64,000 nt of DNA from Kribbella capetownensis (GTDB lineage Bacteria; Actinomycetota; Actinomycetes; Propionibacteriales; Kribbellaceae). Location of the stretch: the NCBI RefSeq assembly GCF_004331485.1, contig NZ_SJKD01000011.1, positions 1 through 64,000 of the forward strand, written 5' to 3'. The position numbers and the translations under genes are program-made. This document shows, in pieces, positions 1 to 7,602 of the stretch. The number at the start of each line of letters is the position of its first letter. Position 1 is the first letter of the stretch. The notes under the pieces were generated by a model. The model was not told the DNA's origin, made no database searches, and saw only the letters and a program-made list of their open reading frames with translations.

Positions 1-27
1 ACCGCCGATGACCAGGATCCGCTCCAT
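1..27 (-). CDS. NAD(P)-binding Rossmann protein, N-terminus only (partial)
   Basis: Only the first nine codons lie in the window; they read MERILVIGG, the beta1 strand and first glycines of a Rossmann dinucleotide-binding fold as in NmrA-like and SDR proteins. The start is supported by a good GAGGGAG ribosome site about nine bases upstream. The gene diverges from the HxlR regulator at 108, which is the usual arrangement for HxlR-controlled NAD(P)-dependent oxidoreductases. The remainder is outside the window, so the exact family is inference. Confidence 0.6.
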
Positions 28-61
28 GTGTATCGCTCCCTCTCGTAGGATCGAGTGCAAC

Positions 62-84
62 GGTATGGATTTGATACCGGTATC
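62..84. promoter_or_regulatory. Candidate HxlR operator
   Basis: A perfect 12-base palindrome GATACCGGTATC lies at 73-84, and GGTAT (62-66) is mirrored by ATACC (74-78). It sits between two divergent start codons (27 on minus, 108 on plus), where an autoregulating HxlR protein would bind. Binding is inferred. Confidence 0.5.
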
Positions 85-107
85 TTCAACGGAACTGGGA
101 GCACCCC

Positions 108-470
108 ATGGGCAAGGCGTACAACGTGATGGCAGCGACCTGCCCGAGCCGCACCGTGCTGCACCGCATCGGAGCCCGCTGGACCGTGTTCGTCGTCAAC
201 GCCTTGGACGACGGCCCTCGCCGCTTCACCGAACTGAAGGCCCACATCCAGGGCATCACCGCCAAGGTCCTGACCGAGACCCTGCGTTCCCTAGAAGCCG
301 ACGGCCTGGTCGCCCGCCACGAGTACGACGAGAACCCACCCCGAGTCGAGTACGCCCTCACCCCACTAGGCCGCTCCCTCCTCATCCCCCTCCGAGCCAT
401 CCGCCTCTGGGCCGAACAACACGTCCCCGAAATCCAAGCAGCCCGCTCCCACCACCAACCCCACCCCTAA
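108..470 (+). CDS. HxlR-family winged-helix transcriptional regulator
   Basis: This 120-residue protein is a typical MarR-like HxlR winged helix. The hallmark features are a cysteine near the N-terminus (C12, in ATCPSR), the IGARWTVFVVNAL helix, the RRFTELKAHIQGIT recognition region, the LTETLRSLEADGLVAR helix, and the wing with EYALTPLGRSL. Family members sense redox or electrophilic signals and often control a divergent oxidoreductase, here the partial Rossmann gene at the window edge. The palindrome at 73-84 is a likely operator. The C-terminal tail is short and His/Pro rich. Confidence 0.9.
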   Translation: MGKAYNVMAATCPSRTVLHRIGARWTVFVVNALDDGPRRFTELKAHIQGITAKVLTETLRSLEADGLVARHEYDENPPRVEYALTPLGRSLLIPLRAIRLWAEQHVPEIQAARSHHQPHP

Positions 471-615
471 CAACCCAAGAAGCCCACGCCCGGCGAATCC
501 CGAGTTGGACGAGACCACCCGGCGTACTATCGCGGGCACCGCGCCGGACCCTCATGTCAAGACGCCGTCGCAGCCGTCGAACTGCCGTGTGTGTCGGAGG
601 GTGGCGGGGGAAAGC

Positions 616-653
616 TTGACCCTGACGCTGCGTCGGGGTTGCAACCTTGCCCT
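616..653 (+). promoter_or_regulatory. MerR-type promoter, leaderless
   Basis: TTGACC (616-621) is followed by an imperfect inverted repeat CCCTGACG (620-627) / CGTCGGGG (631-638) and a -10-like CAACCT (642-647). The stretched -35/-10 spacing of about 20 bp with a dyad in the spacer is the hallmark of MerR-controlled promoters. The ATG at 654 is only six bases after the -10 and no ribosome site is visible, so the transcript is probably leaderless. Confidence 0.5.
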
Positions 654-1574
654 ATGACGAAGAACATCGCTTCCGCAGCTCGGCCCGCTCCGCCGATCGG
701 AGGGTTCCAGGAGGTCGACGGCCGGCGCGTTTTCGTGCATCGGTTGGGCAGTGGCGGGCCGGCCGTCGTGTTCCTGCCCGGCGCGGGCGCGGTCGGTCTG
801 GACTATTTCGCTGTTCAGCAAGGGGTTTCGCAGTTCCGCACCGCAGTGGTGTATGACCGTGGCGGCACCGGGTACAGCGATCCGCTCCCGCTCCCGCTGC
901 CGCGCACCGCCGCCGCAGTCTCGACGGAACTGTACGAGTTGTTGCACGCCCAGGACATCGCCGCCCCATACGTCCTGGTCGCGCACTCCCTCGGCGGCGC
1001 CCACGCGCAGAGGTTCACGCAGTTGTACCCGCAGGAGGTGGCCGGGCTGGTCTGGTTGGATGGCTTCCACCGAGACTGGGAGGACTTCATGCCCGCGGCG
1101 GCGAGCCCCGCTGCCGACCAGCAGATGGCACCCCGCCCCGAGCAGATCGCGCAGATGCGCCCAGCCCTGCACGAGATGTTCGCCGAACTGCTGGCGGACT
1201 ACCCGCACCACCTGCGGCAGCCGCTGATCGACGCCCACGTCAGCGACGAATGGCTCCGGGTCGGCATCGCCGAGCGGCGCAGCTTGGTTGCGCTCGCCGA
1301 CGAGCTTCGTGCGGGTCCGGATATTCCCGACGTACCGGTGGTCGCGCTCACCGCCGACGGCACCGACCCCGGCGTGCAGGCGGCGATGCCGGAGCAGGCG
1401 ATACGTGCGATCCACGAGGGCATGAGGAGGATGGCAGCGGCCGTTGTGAGCACGGTGTCGTTCGGAGAACATCGCATCGTCCCCGACGTCGGCCACCACC
1501 AGCTGTGCTTCAGGCGCCCCGGCGTCGTGGTCCAGGCGATCCGCGACGTCGTTGACCGGGCGACTCGCGCCTAG
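654..1574 (+). CDS. Alpha/beta hydrolase
   Basis: This 306-residue alpha/beta-hydrolase-fold protein has an HG-equivalent strand (VVFLPGAGA), a nucleophile elbow AHSLGG near residue 111, and a late catalytic His in DVGHHQL. The substrate is unknown. The start at 654 was chosen because the fold begins just after it and because the -10 element lies directly upstream; the in-frame upstream codons are low complexity. The gene is followed 41 bases later by a MerR regulator on the same strand, and a MerR-like promoter lies upstream, so the pair probably forms one autoregulated unit. Confidence 0.85.
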   Translation: MTKNIASAARPAPPIGGFQEVDGRRVFVHRLGSGGPAVVFLPGAGAVGLDYFAVQQGVSQFRTAVVYDRGGTGYSDPLPLPLPRTAAAVSTELYELLHAQDIAAPYVLVAHSLGGAHAQRFTQLYPQEVAGLVWLDGFHRDWEDFMPAAASPAADQQMAPRPEQIAQMRPALHEMFAELLADYPHHLRQPLIDAHVSDEWLRVGIAERRSLVALADELRAGPDIPDVPVVALTADGTDPGVQAAMPEQAIRAIHEGMRRMAAAVVSTVSFGEHRIVPDVGHHQLCFRRPGVVVQAIRDVVDRATRA

Positions 1575-1615
1575 ACTCGGCTTGACCACGTTTCACCGAA
1601 GGCCGGAGGCAGACA

Positions 1616-2353
1616 GTGCTCACGATCGGCCAGCTCGCGGCGACCGCCCGAGTAACCGTGCGCACCGTCCGCCATTACCACCAGATCGGCCTGTTGCCCG
1701 AGCCTGAGCGTGATGCCTCCGGCTACCGCCGCTACAGCGCGCAATCGGCGGTGGATCTCGTCCGGATCAGGACTCTTGCCGATGCCGGAGTGCCACTGGC
1801 CCGCATCGGCGCGCTGCTGCACGCACAACCAACCGAATTCGCGGCTGCCATCACCGACATCGACACCGGACTGCGGGCCAAGATCGACCAGCTCACCGAG
1901 CATCGCCACCGCATTGCCGAATTGGCAAGCGGCGAAGAGCTTGTCCTGCCCCCCGAGATGGTCGCCATACTGAACCGGCTGCGCAGTCTTGGAGTCAGCG
2001 AACGGACGATCCAGCTCGAGCGCGACTGGTCGATCCTGATGCAGGCATCGGACCCGCACGCGGTGCCGCACTGGATTCGGGACAAGAACGCGGGATTCGA
2101 CGACCCCGAGAAGATGCGCCTGTATCTCGCATGTGATCAATCAGTCGACTGGGACCCGCACGATCCGCGCGTGGATCGGCTCATCAACGACCTGGAAACA
2201 TGGGAGATCGAACACGAAGGCAACAGCAGCAGGCCAGAGAACCCGACGCCGATCTTTTCCCTGATCCTTCGGGAATCACCGGCATGGCAACGCATCCTCG
2301 ATACGCTCGCCTGCCGCGCCGAGCGGCGCCGAACCGCCAAGCCCAACGGCTGA
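1616..2353 (+). CDS. MerR-family transcriptional regulator
   Basis: A 245-residue regulator starting at GTG 1616 behind a GGAGGC ribosome site. Residues 1-70 form the MerR winged helix (LTIGQLAATARVTVRTVRHY, then GYRRYS), followed by a coiled-coil dimerisation helix. The C-terminal part of about 130 residues is an uncharacterised effector domain with no visible cysteine cluster, so a drug or small organic ligand is more likely than a metal. It is downstream of and in line with the hydrolase at 654, and it probably controls the MerR-type promoter at 616-653. Confidence 0.9.
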   Translation: MLTIGQLAATARVTVRTVRHYHQIGLLPEPERDASGYRRYSAQSAVDLVRIRTLADAGVPLARIGALLHAQPTEFAAAITDIDTGLRAKIDQLTEHRHRIAELASGEELVLPPEMVAILNRLRSLGVSERTIQLERDWSILMQASDPHAVPHWIRDKNAGFDDPEKMRLYLACDQSVDWDPHDPRVDRLINDLETWEIEHEGNSSRPENPTPIFSLILRESPAWQRILDTLACRAERRRTAKPNG

Positions 2354-2394
2354 CCGCAGGCCCCTGACGTCCCGGCGATATTCGGATGCGGCGC

Positions 2395-2815
2395 TCGCCG
2401 GCCATGCCGATGTAGAGAGTCTCGAGCCGCGTCACCGGAGCCATTGCGGTCGCGGGTGAAGTCGCTCGCGCACTCGTGAGCATGAGAGTCGCGCCGGGGG
2501 GCCGGCGTTGCCGAGGGCATCGACACTGCTGCCCACCAGGCGGCCCTCGAATCCAGGGGTCGCACGGTGGCGGTGGTCGGTACCGGAATCGATCAGGTTC
2601 ACCCGGTCGTCAACAGGCAACCACAGCAGCGCATCGAGCGCGAGGGTCTGGTGTAGTCGCAGTACCGGCCAGGGAGTGGGTCGACCAAGGCATCGTTCCC
2701 GATGCGCAACGCGACGATGTCGGCGTACGGGATGCGCACGCTGATTCGTGGCCGCAGAAGAGCAGTCCAGAGCCAGCCGCCGTACATGAGCGCGACCTGC
2801 CCAGTGACCGGGGGC
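2395..2815 (+). pseudogene. Decayed dprA/smf-like gene
   Basis: DprA signatures are readable only by changing frame. One frame gives VAGEVARALVSM (about 2450-2485). The next gives AEGIDTAAHQAALESRG then TVAVVGTGIDQVHP (about 2505-2610), matching the Rossmann GxDxxAH motif of DprA, and ends in a TAG near 2655. A third frame gives SQYRPGSGSTKASFPMRNA (about 2657-2720), matching the DprA motif around SFPxRN. At least two frameshifts break the gene, so it cannot make a full DprA, which normally protects and loads RecA on single-stranded DNA. It lies just downstream of the 3' end of tRNA-Lys, as remnants of integrated DNA often do. Confidence 0.6.
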
Positions 2816-3174
2816 TGCCCATGAGTGCGCCGTTCAGGAGTCCGCTGCCGTGCGGCTCGCCGATGTCCAGCGCCAGCACGAGGACCGGCGCCACAGTGGC
2901 TGTTTGACCAGGCTGGCCAGTCGGCGACCCTTACGGAGCCACTCCCGGCGAGCGGCTGTGAGTTCTAGCCAGTCCCCGCCCATGCCAACTCCACCCGCAC
3001 CCTGACGGCGCCCGCCGGGCGGCGGTTCCGCAGAGCCGCGGGCGTGGTGGCACCTCCTCGGACCGTTGCCATGGCTCCGGGCTGCCCACTCGCACCACGT
3101 CTGATCCACGCTGAAGCCCCGGGGCCAGCCGGTTATCTCTGTGAGCCGGAATCGTCGAGGGCGGTTCGCTTCGG
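2816..3174. other. Gene-free stretch next to tRNA-Lys
   Basis: I see no convincing coding sequence here. The long minus-strand reading frame across this stretch begins inside the tRNA and is a translation artefact of it. The left part may hold further dprA-like debris, but no motif is readable. Confidence 0.4.
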
Positions 3175-3247
3175 TAGGCCCCGTGGGACTCGAACCCACA
3201 ACCCGCGGATTAAAAGTCCGCTGCTCTGCCAGTTGAGCTAGAGGCCC
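3175..3247 (-). tRNA. tRNA-Lys (anticodon TTT)
   Basis: The minus strand folds as a 73-nucleotide cloverleaf. The acceptor stem is GGGCCTC paired with GGGGCCT (with G-U pairs), the D arm contains TAGCTCAACTGGCAGAGCA, the anticodon stem is GCGGA/TCCGC with loop CTTTTAA giving anticodon TTT, and the T arm is GTGGG-TTCGAGT-CCCAC. The discriminator base is A and CCA is not encoded. A decayed dprA-like gene sits downstream of the 3' end. Confidence 0.95.
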
Positions 3248-3411
3248 TCTCACGAGGGGTGAGGGGAACAGTGTGTCAGGTTTGTCCAGGTGGTTGCTCG
3301 GTGGGGGCTGAGGTGGTTACGGCTGGTGACTGTTCGGGTGGGAGTGGTGGGCGTACTCTCGGCCTAGGGGAAGGGCGTGCGTGGGGCGTGCGCTGGGGTC
3401 AGGGGGACTCG

Positions 3412-4071
3412 ATGGGGGTTGTGGAGCGGGCGGCGATCGCCGGGTTGCATTCGGAAGTGGTGAATGCCTGGAAGGGGATCGTCAGCGAGGCGAGCACGCT
3501 CGGGCTGGCGGACCGGATCGTGATCGCGGAGAAGCTGAAGGCGCGGGCGGACGCGTTGGCGGCGTACGAAGGGCTGGTCCGGGACGCGGGGGACCTGGCC
3601 ACTGACGTACGGGCGTTCGCGACGGCGGTGAAGATGCAGAATCCGCTGACCGGCGTGGTCTGGGGGACAGGGCTGGCCTCTGGGGTGCTGGGGTTCTTCG
3701 GTTGGTGGTCGTTCGAAGCGTTGCGGGCTGCGTGGTCCGACACCGAGGGCGGTATGGCGCAGACGACCGCGGCGTTGATCGGCGTACTGACGGTGGCGTC
3801 GGGAGTCGTGATCGTTGCTGTGGTGCGGGCCGCGGTGATCGCGGCGCGGGCGGCCTTGCAGACACTCGACGACTTCAGCGCGAAGGAGCATCCGTCGGCG
3901 GAGTTGTTGCGTGAGGTGCGGCCCGCGGAGGAACGCTTGTTCGCCGTGTTCCACCAGCGGGTACCGGAGCCGCCGATCACCGCGGCGCCGTTGATCGTGC
4001 TGGGAGTCGTCGGGCTGCTCGCCGGCGTACTGTTCGCGGCGATGACCGGCGTCGGCGCGCCGACGATCTGA
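3412..4071 (+). CDS. Three-helix membrane protein of unknown function
   Basis: The start at ATG 3412 follows a clear AGGGGG ribosome site; upstream in-frame codons are ignored because they are low complexity. The 219-residue product has a soluble N-terminal helical part of about 75 residues, then three hydrophobic segments: GVVWGTGLASGVLGFFGWW, a long one around LIGVLTVASGVVIVAVVRA, and a C-terminal one around LIVLGVVGLLAGVLFAAM. Between the second and third is a charged cytoplasmic or periplasmic loop. I do not recognise the family. It stands alone between tRNA-Lys and the next gene. Confidence 0.7.
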   Translation: MGVVERAAIAGLHSEVVNAWKGIVSEASTLGLADRIVIAEKLKARADALAAYEGLVRDAGDLATDVRAFATAVKMQNPLTGVVWGTGLASGVLGFFGWWSFEALRAAWSDTEGGMAQTTAALIGVLTVASGVVIVAVVRAAVIAARAALQTLDDFSAKEHPSAELLREVRPAEERLFAVFHQRVPEPPITAAPLIVLGVVGLLAGVLFAAMTGVGAPTI

Positions 4072-4152
4072 CGGATGGCCCCCGAGCCGATTACGCCGTG
4101 TATTGCACAGTAGTCAGAGCGGTCGCGCTGGGGGTGTCGACTGGCGTGCTCG

Positions 4153-4170
4153 CTTCCTCGGGGGAGGAAG
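4153..4170 (+). promoter_or_regulatory. Hairpin covering the ribosome binding site of the next gene
   Basis: CTTCCTC (4153-4159) and GAGGAAG (4164-4170) form a perfect 7-bp stem with a four-base loop, ending three bases before the ATG at 4174. The right arm is the ribosome binding site, so folding would lower translation. Confidence 0.45.
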
Positions 4171-4173
4171 ACG

Positions 4174-4944
4174 ATGGGTTTCCGGATCCACTTCGGCTGC
4201 GCCGACCTGGCGCGTACGACGATCGGCCGCACGCCCGATCCATTGTGGGAAGTGCTGCTCGGCATGCACATGCTGCAGACCGAGGACGAGCCGTCGGTCT
4301 TCGGTGCATGGCGGCAGCGGGCCAGGGCGAAGCTCACCGAGCTCGAGCGTGAGTTGCTCGTCCTCGCACCACCGGTCGGGTACTCGCCCGACTTCCTCAC
4401 TCCGGCCGCGTCGGTGAACGGTCTCGACGCCGGTCTCGCCGCTGTGGCGGCGACACCGCAGCACCAATTGGAGAACGAGCTGCGGCGGTTGTCGGGCGAG
4501 GTCTGCTTGCCGGGCTGGACGCGTCGCCTCGCGGCCGGGGATCCCGGCGTACTCAAGAAGGTGTGTGAAGGACTGAGGCACTTCCACCGGACCAAGATCG
4601 CGCCGCAGTTGCCGTCGATGTCGCCGACGATCGCGCGCGACGTGAAGCTGCACAGCGACACCGTGACGACCGGCGGCTTCGAGAAACGCGCGAAGACGTT
4701 GCATCCCGCAATGCAGTGGGGTCCGCCGGTGCTGCACGTCGACATGCGCCACATCAACCGGGATCTGTACCTGCGCGGCCGCGGCCTGCGCCTGGTCCCG
4801 TCGTTCTCCTGCTGGCCGCACCCGATCATGCCCGCACGAGTCCTGCATCGCACCGGCCTCGTCACCACGCGCCGGGCCGGCAACGCGGTCCGGCACACGA
4901 TCAGCCCGATCGGCACCCACATCCTCACCGGCACCCAGGCCTGA
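4174..4944 (+). CDS. DUF5937/ArsR-type regulator with internal deletion of the HTH
   Basis: This 256-residue protein follows the pattern of actinobacterial DUF5937 plus ArsR winged-helix regulators: N-terminal FxxxDLAR (FGCADLARTTIG), a WEVLLGMHML helix, a mid-domain ending LRGRGLRLVPSFSCWPHP, and C-terminal LVTTRRAGNAVRHTISPIG, the recognition-helix end and wing of ArsR proteins. Family members are usually about 320-340 residues. Here the effector domain runs almost directly into the wing near residue 222, and the residues that would hold the first HTH helices are absent. The frame is intact, so a protein may be made, but DNA binding is doubtful. The alignment is from memory of the family. 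Confidence 0.65.
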   Translation: MGFRIHFGCADLARTTIGRTPDPLWEVLLGMHMLQTEDEPSVFGAWRQRARAKLTELERELLVLAPPVGYSPDFLTPAASVNGLDAGLAAVAATPQHQLENELRRLSGEVCLPGWTRRLAAGDPGVLKKVCEGLRHFHRTKIAPQLPSMSPTIARDVKLHSDTVTTGGFEKRAKTLHPAMQWGPPVLHVDMRHINRDLYLRGRGLRLVPSFSCWPHPIMPARVLHRTGLVTTRRAGNAVRHTISPIGTHILTGTQA

Positions 4945-5101
4945 GCCTGCTACCGGACGGTCACGTCACAAAACCGAGTCGGTTCGGCCGCTGCCCCTCG
5001 CGGCGCGATCCATCGCAGTGGTATGGATCAGTCTTCGCCCGGGAAGTCCGGGCGCTGACAATCCCGCCGCGGGGGGAACCGACGGCGGGTTGGGGGGAAT
5101 C

Positions 5102-5758
5102 GTGCATTTGTATCGTGCTGCGCTGGCAGCCGGCAGCGTGCTGGCGATCGGCGTACTCGCCACTGGTTGTGGACCGGCCTCGAGTACGACGGAGGTCGCC
5201 GAACCACCTGTAGTCGTGAGCACCGAAGTGAGCACGGAAGCGACACCAACACCGGAGATCACGGCCACACCGACACCAACAGCAACGCCCACGCCGACGG
5301 CACCGAAGCCGGTGACCGCCAGCACGAAGACACCGACGACGACGACCAAGAAGACTGTCGTCGAGGTGCGCACCATCCCGTTCAAGAAGAAGACCGTCAC
5401 GGACTCGTCGATGCCGAAGGGCGAGAAGACGATCCGGACCAAGGGTGTGAACGGGACCCGCAAGCTGACCTATCAGATCACCTACGTGAACGGCATCCAG
5501 ACGGACAAGGATCTGCTGCGGGACCAGGTGTCGAAGGAGCCGCGCTCGCAGGTGACCGCGGTCGGCACGAAGGTCGAGCAGCCGGAGTCATCAGGCTGCG
5601 ACCCGAACTACAGCGGCTGCGTCCCGATCGCCAGTGACGTCGACTGCTCAGGTGGCAGCGGCAACGGACCGGAGTACGTCGCCGGCCCGGTCCGCGTGAT
5701 CGGCAGCGATATCTACCGCCTGGACGCGGACCACGACGGCCTCGGCTGCGAGGACTGA
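5102..5758 (+). CDS. G5 / excalibur-domain lipoprotein
   Basis: The GTG start at 5102 lies behind GGGGGGAA. The 218-residue product begins with a lipoprotein signal peptide ending in lipobox LATGC, so it is likely anchored to the outer face of the membrane. A Thr/Pro-rich linker follows (residues about 30-85), then a G5 domain with VRTIPFKKKTVTDSSMPKGE and GVNGTRKLTYQITYVNG. The C-terminus is an excalibur calcium-binding module with spaced cysteines ending in DADHDGLGCED. G5 domains bind cell-wall sugars and occur with peptidoglycan remodelling factors; a wall-associated role is inferred. Confidence 0.85.
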   Translation: MHLYRAALAAGSVLAIGVLATGCGPASSTTEVAEPPVVVSTEVSTEATPTPEITATPTPTATPTPTAPKPVTASTKTPTTTTKKTVVEVRTIPFKKKTVTDSSMPKGEKTIRTKGVNGTRKLTYQITYVNGIQTDKDLLRDQVSKEPRSQVTAVGTKVEQPESSGCDPNYSGCVPIASDVDCSGGSGNGPEYVAGPVRVIGSDIYRLDADHDGLGCED

Positions 5759-5771
5759 AGGGACAAGACGT

Positions 5772-5939
5772 CTAGGTCGTCTGGTTGTGGTCGCGGCGGG
5801 CGCTGAGAATGCTCGCCGCGATCGCTCCCATGATCAGCAGCACCCCGATCAACTGCAGCCCCGGCGAGTCGTCCGACGCCCCGTAGATGACACCGGCGGC
5901 GCCGAGCGCAACCGCCACGACGGCAACGACGTACTTCAT
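5772..5939 (-). CDS. Small two-helix membrane protein
   Basis: A 55-residue reading frame starts at ATG 5939 behind a strong GGGAGGT ribosome site and ends at 5772. It reads as two hydrophobic helices (starting KYVVAVVAVALGAAGVIYG, then LQLIGVLLIMGAIAASILS) joined by a short acidic turn and ending in a charged RRDHNQTT tail. The ribosome site and membrane pattern support a real small gene. Function unknown. It converges with the G5 lipoprotein gene. Confidence 0.65.
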   Translation of the reverse strand: MKYVVAVVAVALGAAGVIYGASDDSPGLQLIGVLLIMGAIAASILSARRDHNQTT

Positions 5940-5987
5940 CAAGACCTCCCGACACCCGACAGGAATTCATCGAGTATCACCCGAATC

Positions 5988-6368
5988 CTATCGACTATCA
6001 ATAGGCTCCCAGGAGAATCGGGGTCCGCGCCAGTGTTTGTAGACGAGGGTCCGCTCCGACGGTGCGTTGCCGGAGTAGCTCGGACCGACCTCACCGGTGG
6101 TGCTACTGACCACCAGGCTGGCCAGTGAAGGCTCGTCACGGCGGAGGCAGTCCTCGGAGAGCAGGTCGAGGAGGCGCCCCAAGCCGTTGATGGCGTGCGG
6201 GATGCCGAGGTCGGCCTTCATGGAGCCGTAGGTTGCCGTGCCGCCGGTGGTGGCTACCCCGATGAGGTAGGAGCGCATCCGGGGTAGCCACTCGACGTCG
6301 GCCGTGGTGACGGTGACGTTCCGGCCCTTGATCGGGAGGATCTCTCCGCGGTTCAACAGCAGGTCCAT
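5988..6368 (-). CDS. Conserved small protein of unknown function
   Basis: This 126-residue soluble protein has no signal peptide or membrane segment. Its middle contains LPRMRSYLIGVATTGGTATYG followed by LGRLLDLLSEDCLRRDEPSLASLVV and TGEVG, a layout I have seen in uncharacterised actinobacterial proteins but cannot name. The ribosome site at ATG 6368 is weak. It is not obviously linked to the neighbouring DinB-like gene, although both are on the minus strand. Confidence 0.55.
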   Translation of the reverse strand: MDLLLNRGEILPIKGRNVTVTTADVEWLPRMRSYLIGVATTGGTATYGSMKADLGIPHAINGLGRLLDLLSEDCLRRDEPSLASLVVSSTTGEVGPSYSGNAPSERTLVYKHWRGPRFSWEPIDSR

Positions 6369-6422
6369 GGCCCGATCGTGACACGGCGGGTCCTCCGGCG
6401 CAGCAGGCTGGAACCGGTGAGA

Positions 6423-7010
6423 TCAGTTGGGCCAGGAGGGGTTGCGGCCGAGGTGGGCGAGGATCTGGTCGAGAGGGTTGTCGCCGTTCCACGGCAGCGC
6501 GGGGGAGAAGGCCGTGCCCGGGGCCAGGCGGACGTCGCCGGTGGGTACGACGTTCGCGACGGTCTGAGCTGCTGCCAGGACCTCGGGGGTGAAGGTGACG
6601 GTGGTGCCGAGGGTCGCGGCGACATCCCAGGAGTGCACGACGTAGTCGATGAAGTGGAAGCTGATCGCCTGGTGGCCGGGGAAGTCCGCCCCGAACTCGG
6701 TCAGCGGGAACGTCCGCTCGGTCACGCCGTCCTCGGCGAACGCGGCCAGCACCTGCTCGGCCGACGCGATGTAAGCCTTGGCCGGCTCGTCGCCCAGATC
6801 GCGAACCTTCCAAACAGCTTCGCCGGCCTCGCCTCGGGAGGCGGCGGCGAAGCCGTAGTGCTGCGTCGCCATGTGGGCGAGCAGGCCGTACAGAGTCCAG
6901 GCCCGGCAGGGCGTCGGCTTGGACAGGTCGGCGTCGGTGATCTGCGTGGCGAGGTCGATGCTGGCCTGGACCGCCGCGGCGTCAAGGGATACGTAATCAA
7001 CAGTAGGCAT
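6423..7010 (-). CDS. TIGR03086 / mycothiol-dependent maleylpyruvate isomerase-like (DinB fold) protein
   Basis: The 195-residue protein has the DinB-like four-helix fold of the TIGR03086 family: an N-terminal DLSKPTPCRAWTLYGLLAHM segment with the metal-ligand His of WxxxxLLxHM, and central FIDYVVHSWDVAATLG with the second metal-ligand His. These proteins are metal-dependent and in some cases use mycothiol as thiol cofactor. ATG 7010 was chosen over upstream codons because those run through the shared operator. It diverges from a MarR gene with the inverted repeat at 7017-7038 between them, so MarR very likely controls it. Confidence 0.85.
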   Translation of the reverse strand: MPTVDYVSLDAAAVQASIDLATQITDADLSKPTPCRAWTLYGLLAHMATQHYGFAAASRGEAGEAVWKVRDLGDEPAKAYIASAEQVLAAFAEDGVTERTFPLTEFGADFPGHQAISFHFIDYVVHSWDVAATLGTTVTFTPEVLAAAQTVANVVPTGDVRLAPGTAFSPALPWNGDNPLDQILAHLGRNPSWPN

Positions 7011-7016
7011 GCACAT

Positions 7017-7038
7017 ATCATATGCGCAAGCATATGAT
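7017..7038. promoter_or_regulatory. MarR operator
   Basis: A perfect 9-bp inverted repeat, ATCATATGC (7017-7025) and GCATATGAT (7030-7038), separated by GCAA. It lies between the divergent starts at 7010 and 7063, the expected position for a MarR dimer regulating both genes. Confidence 0.7.
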
Positions 7039-7062
7039 TGCGCCAGTGCTATCTTCTGGAGC

Positions 7063-7488
7063 GTGACCGCTGCGGACGAGCGCCCCGATCTCGCCGCGAT
7101 GCTGTATCCGTTGGTGCGGACGCTCATCGCGGAGGAAATGCCGGTGCTCGCCGAGCATGACGTCTCGATGTGGGGCTACTCCGTGCTCGTCGCCCTGGAC
7201 GAGACTCCGGTGCGCACGCAGTCCGCGCTCGCGGAGGCGATCGGCGCCGACAAGTCCCGCATCATCGGCACTCTCGACGAGCTGCAGGATGCCGGCCTGA
7301 TCGAGCGGACGCCGGATCCCGACGACCGTCGGGTCCGCCTGTTGTCGATCACCGCCAAGGGCCGCCGGGTACGACGCGCTGTCCGCAAGGGCATCCGGGT
7401 TCGCGAGGAGCGGCTGCTGGCCAAGCTCCCGGCCGCCGATCGCCAGGGCTTCCTCCGTGCCCTCCGCGCCTTGCACCGCGACAAGTAA
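7063..7488 (+). CDS. MarR-family transcriptional regulator
   Basis: A 141-residue MarR winged helix. Visible elements are the SMWGYSVLVALDE helix, TQSALAEAIGADKSRIIGTLDEL (HTH), the wing DPDDRRVRLLSITAKGRR, and a C-terminal dimerisation helix. GTG 7063 was preferred because the frame upstream runs through the operator at 7017-7038. It is divergent to the DinB-like gene and probably represses it and itself. Confidence 0.88.
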   Translation: MTAADERPDLAAMLYPLVRTLIAEEMPVLAEHDVSMWGYSVLVALDETPVRTQSALAEAIGADKSRIIGTLDELQDAGLIERTPDPDDRRVRLLSITAKGRRVRRAVRKGIRVREERLLAKLPAADRQGFLRALRALHRDK

Positions 7489-7602
7489 GGTTCCACTGAC
7501 CAAGCCTGAAGCTCAAGTGCGACCGGTCCGTACGCCTACTTCACCGTTCACCAGGTTGCCTGTGCAGAATGGTGGCGAGAACACGACAGAGCAGGAGCGC
7601 CG

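Noticed and set aside
2834..3253. 139-residue minus-strand frame starting MRGPLAQLAEQRT
   Set aside because: Its beginning is the well-known false translation of a tRNA; the locus is tRNA-Lys and the remainder has no recognisable content.
3399..4934. 511-residue minus-strand frame
   Set aside because: Antisense shadow of two plus-strand genes; composition is Arg/Ser/Pro-rich without motifs.
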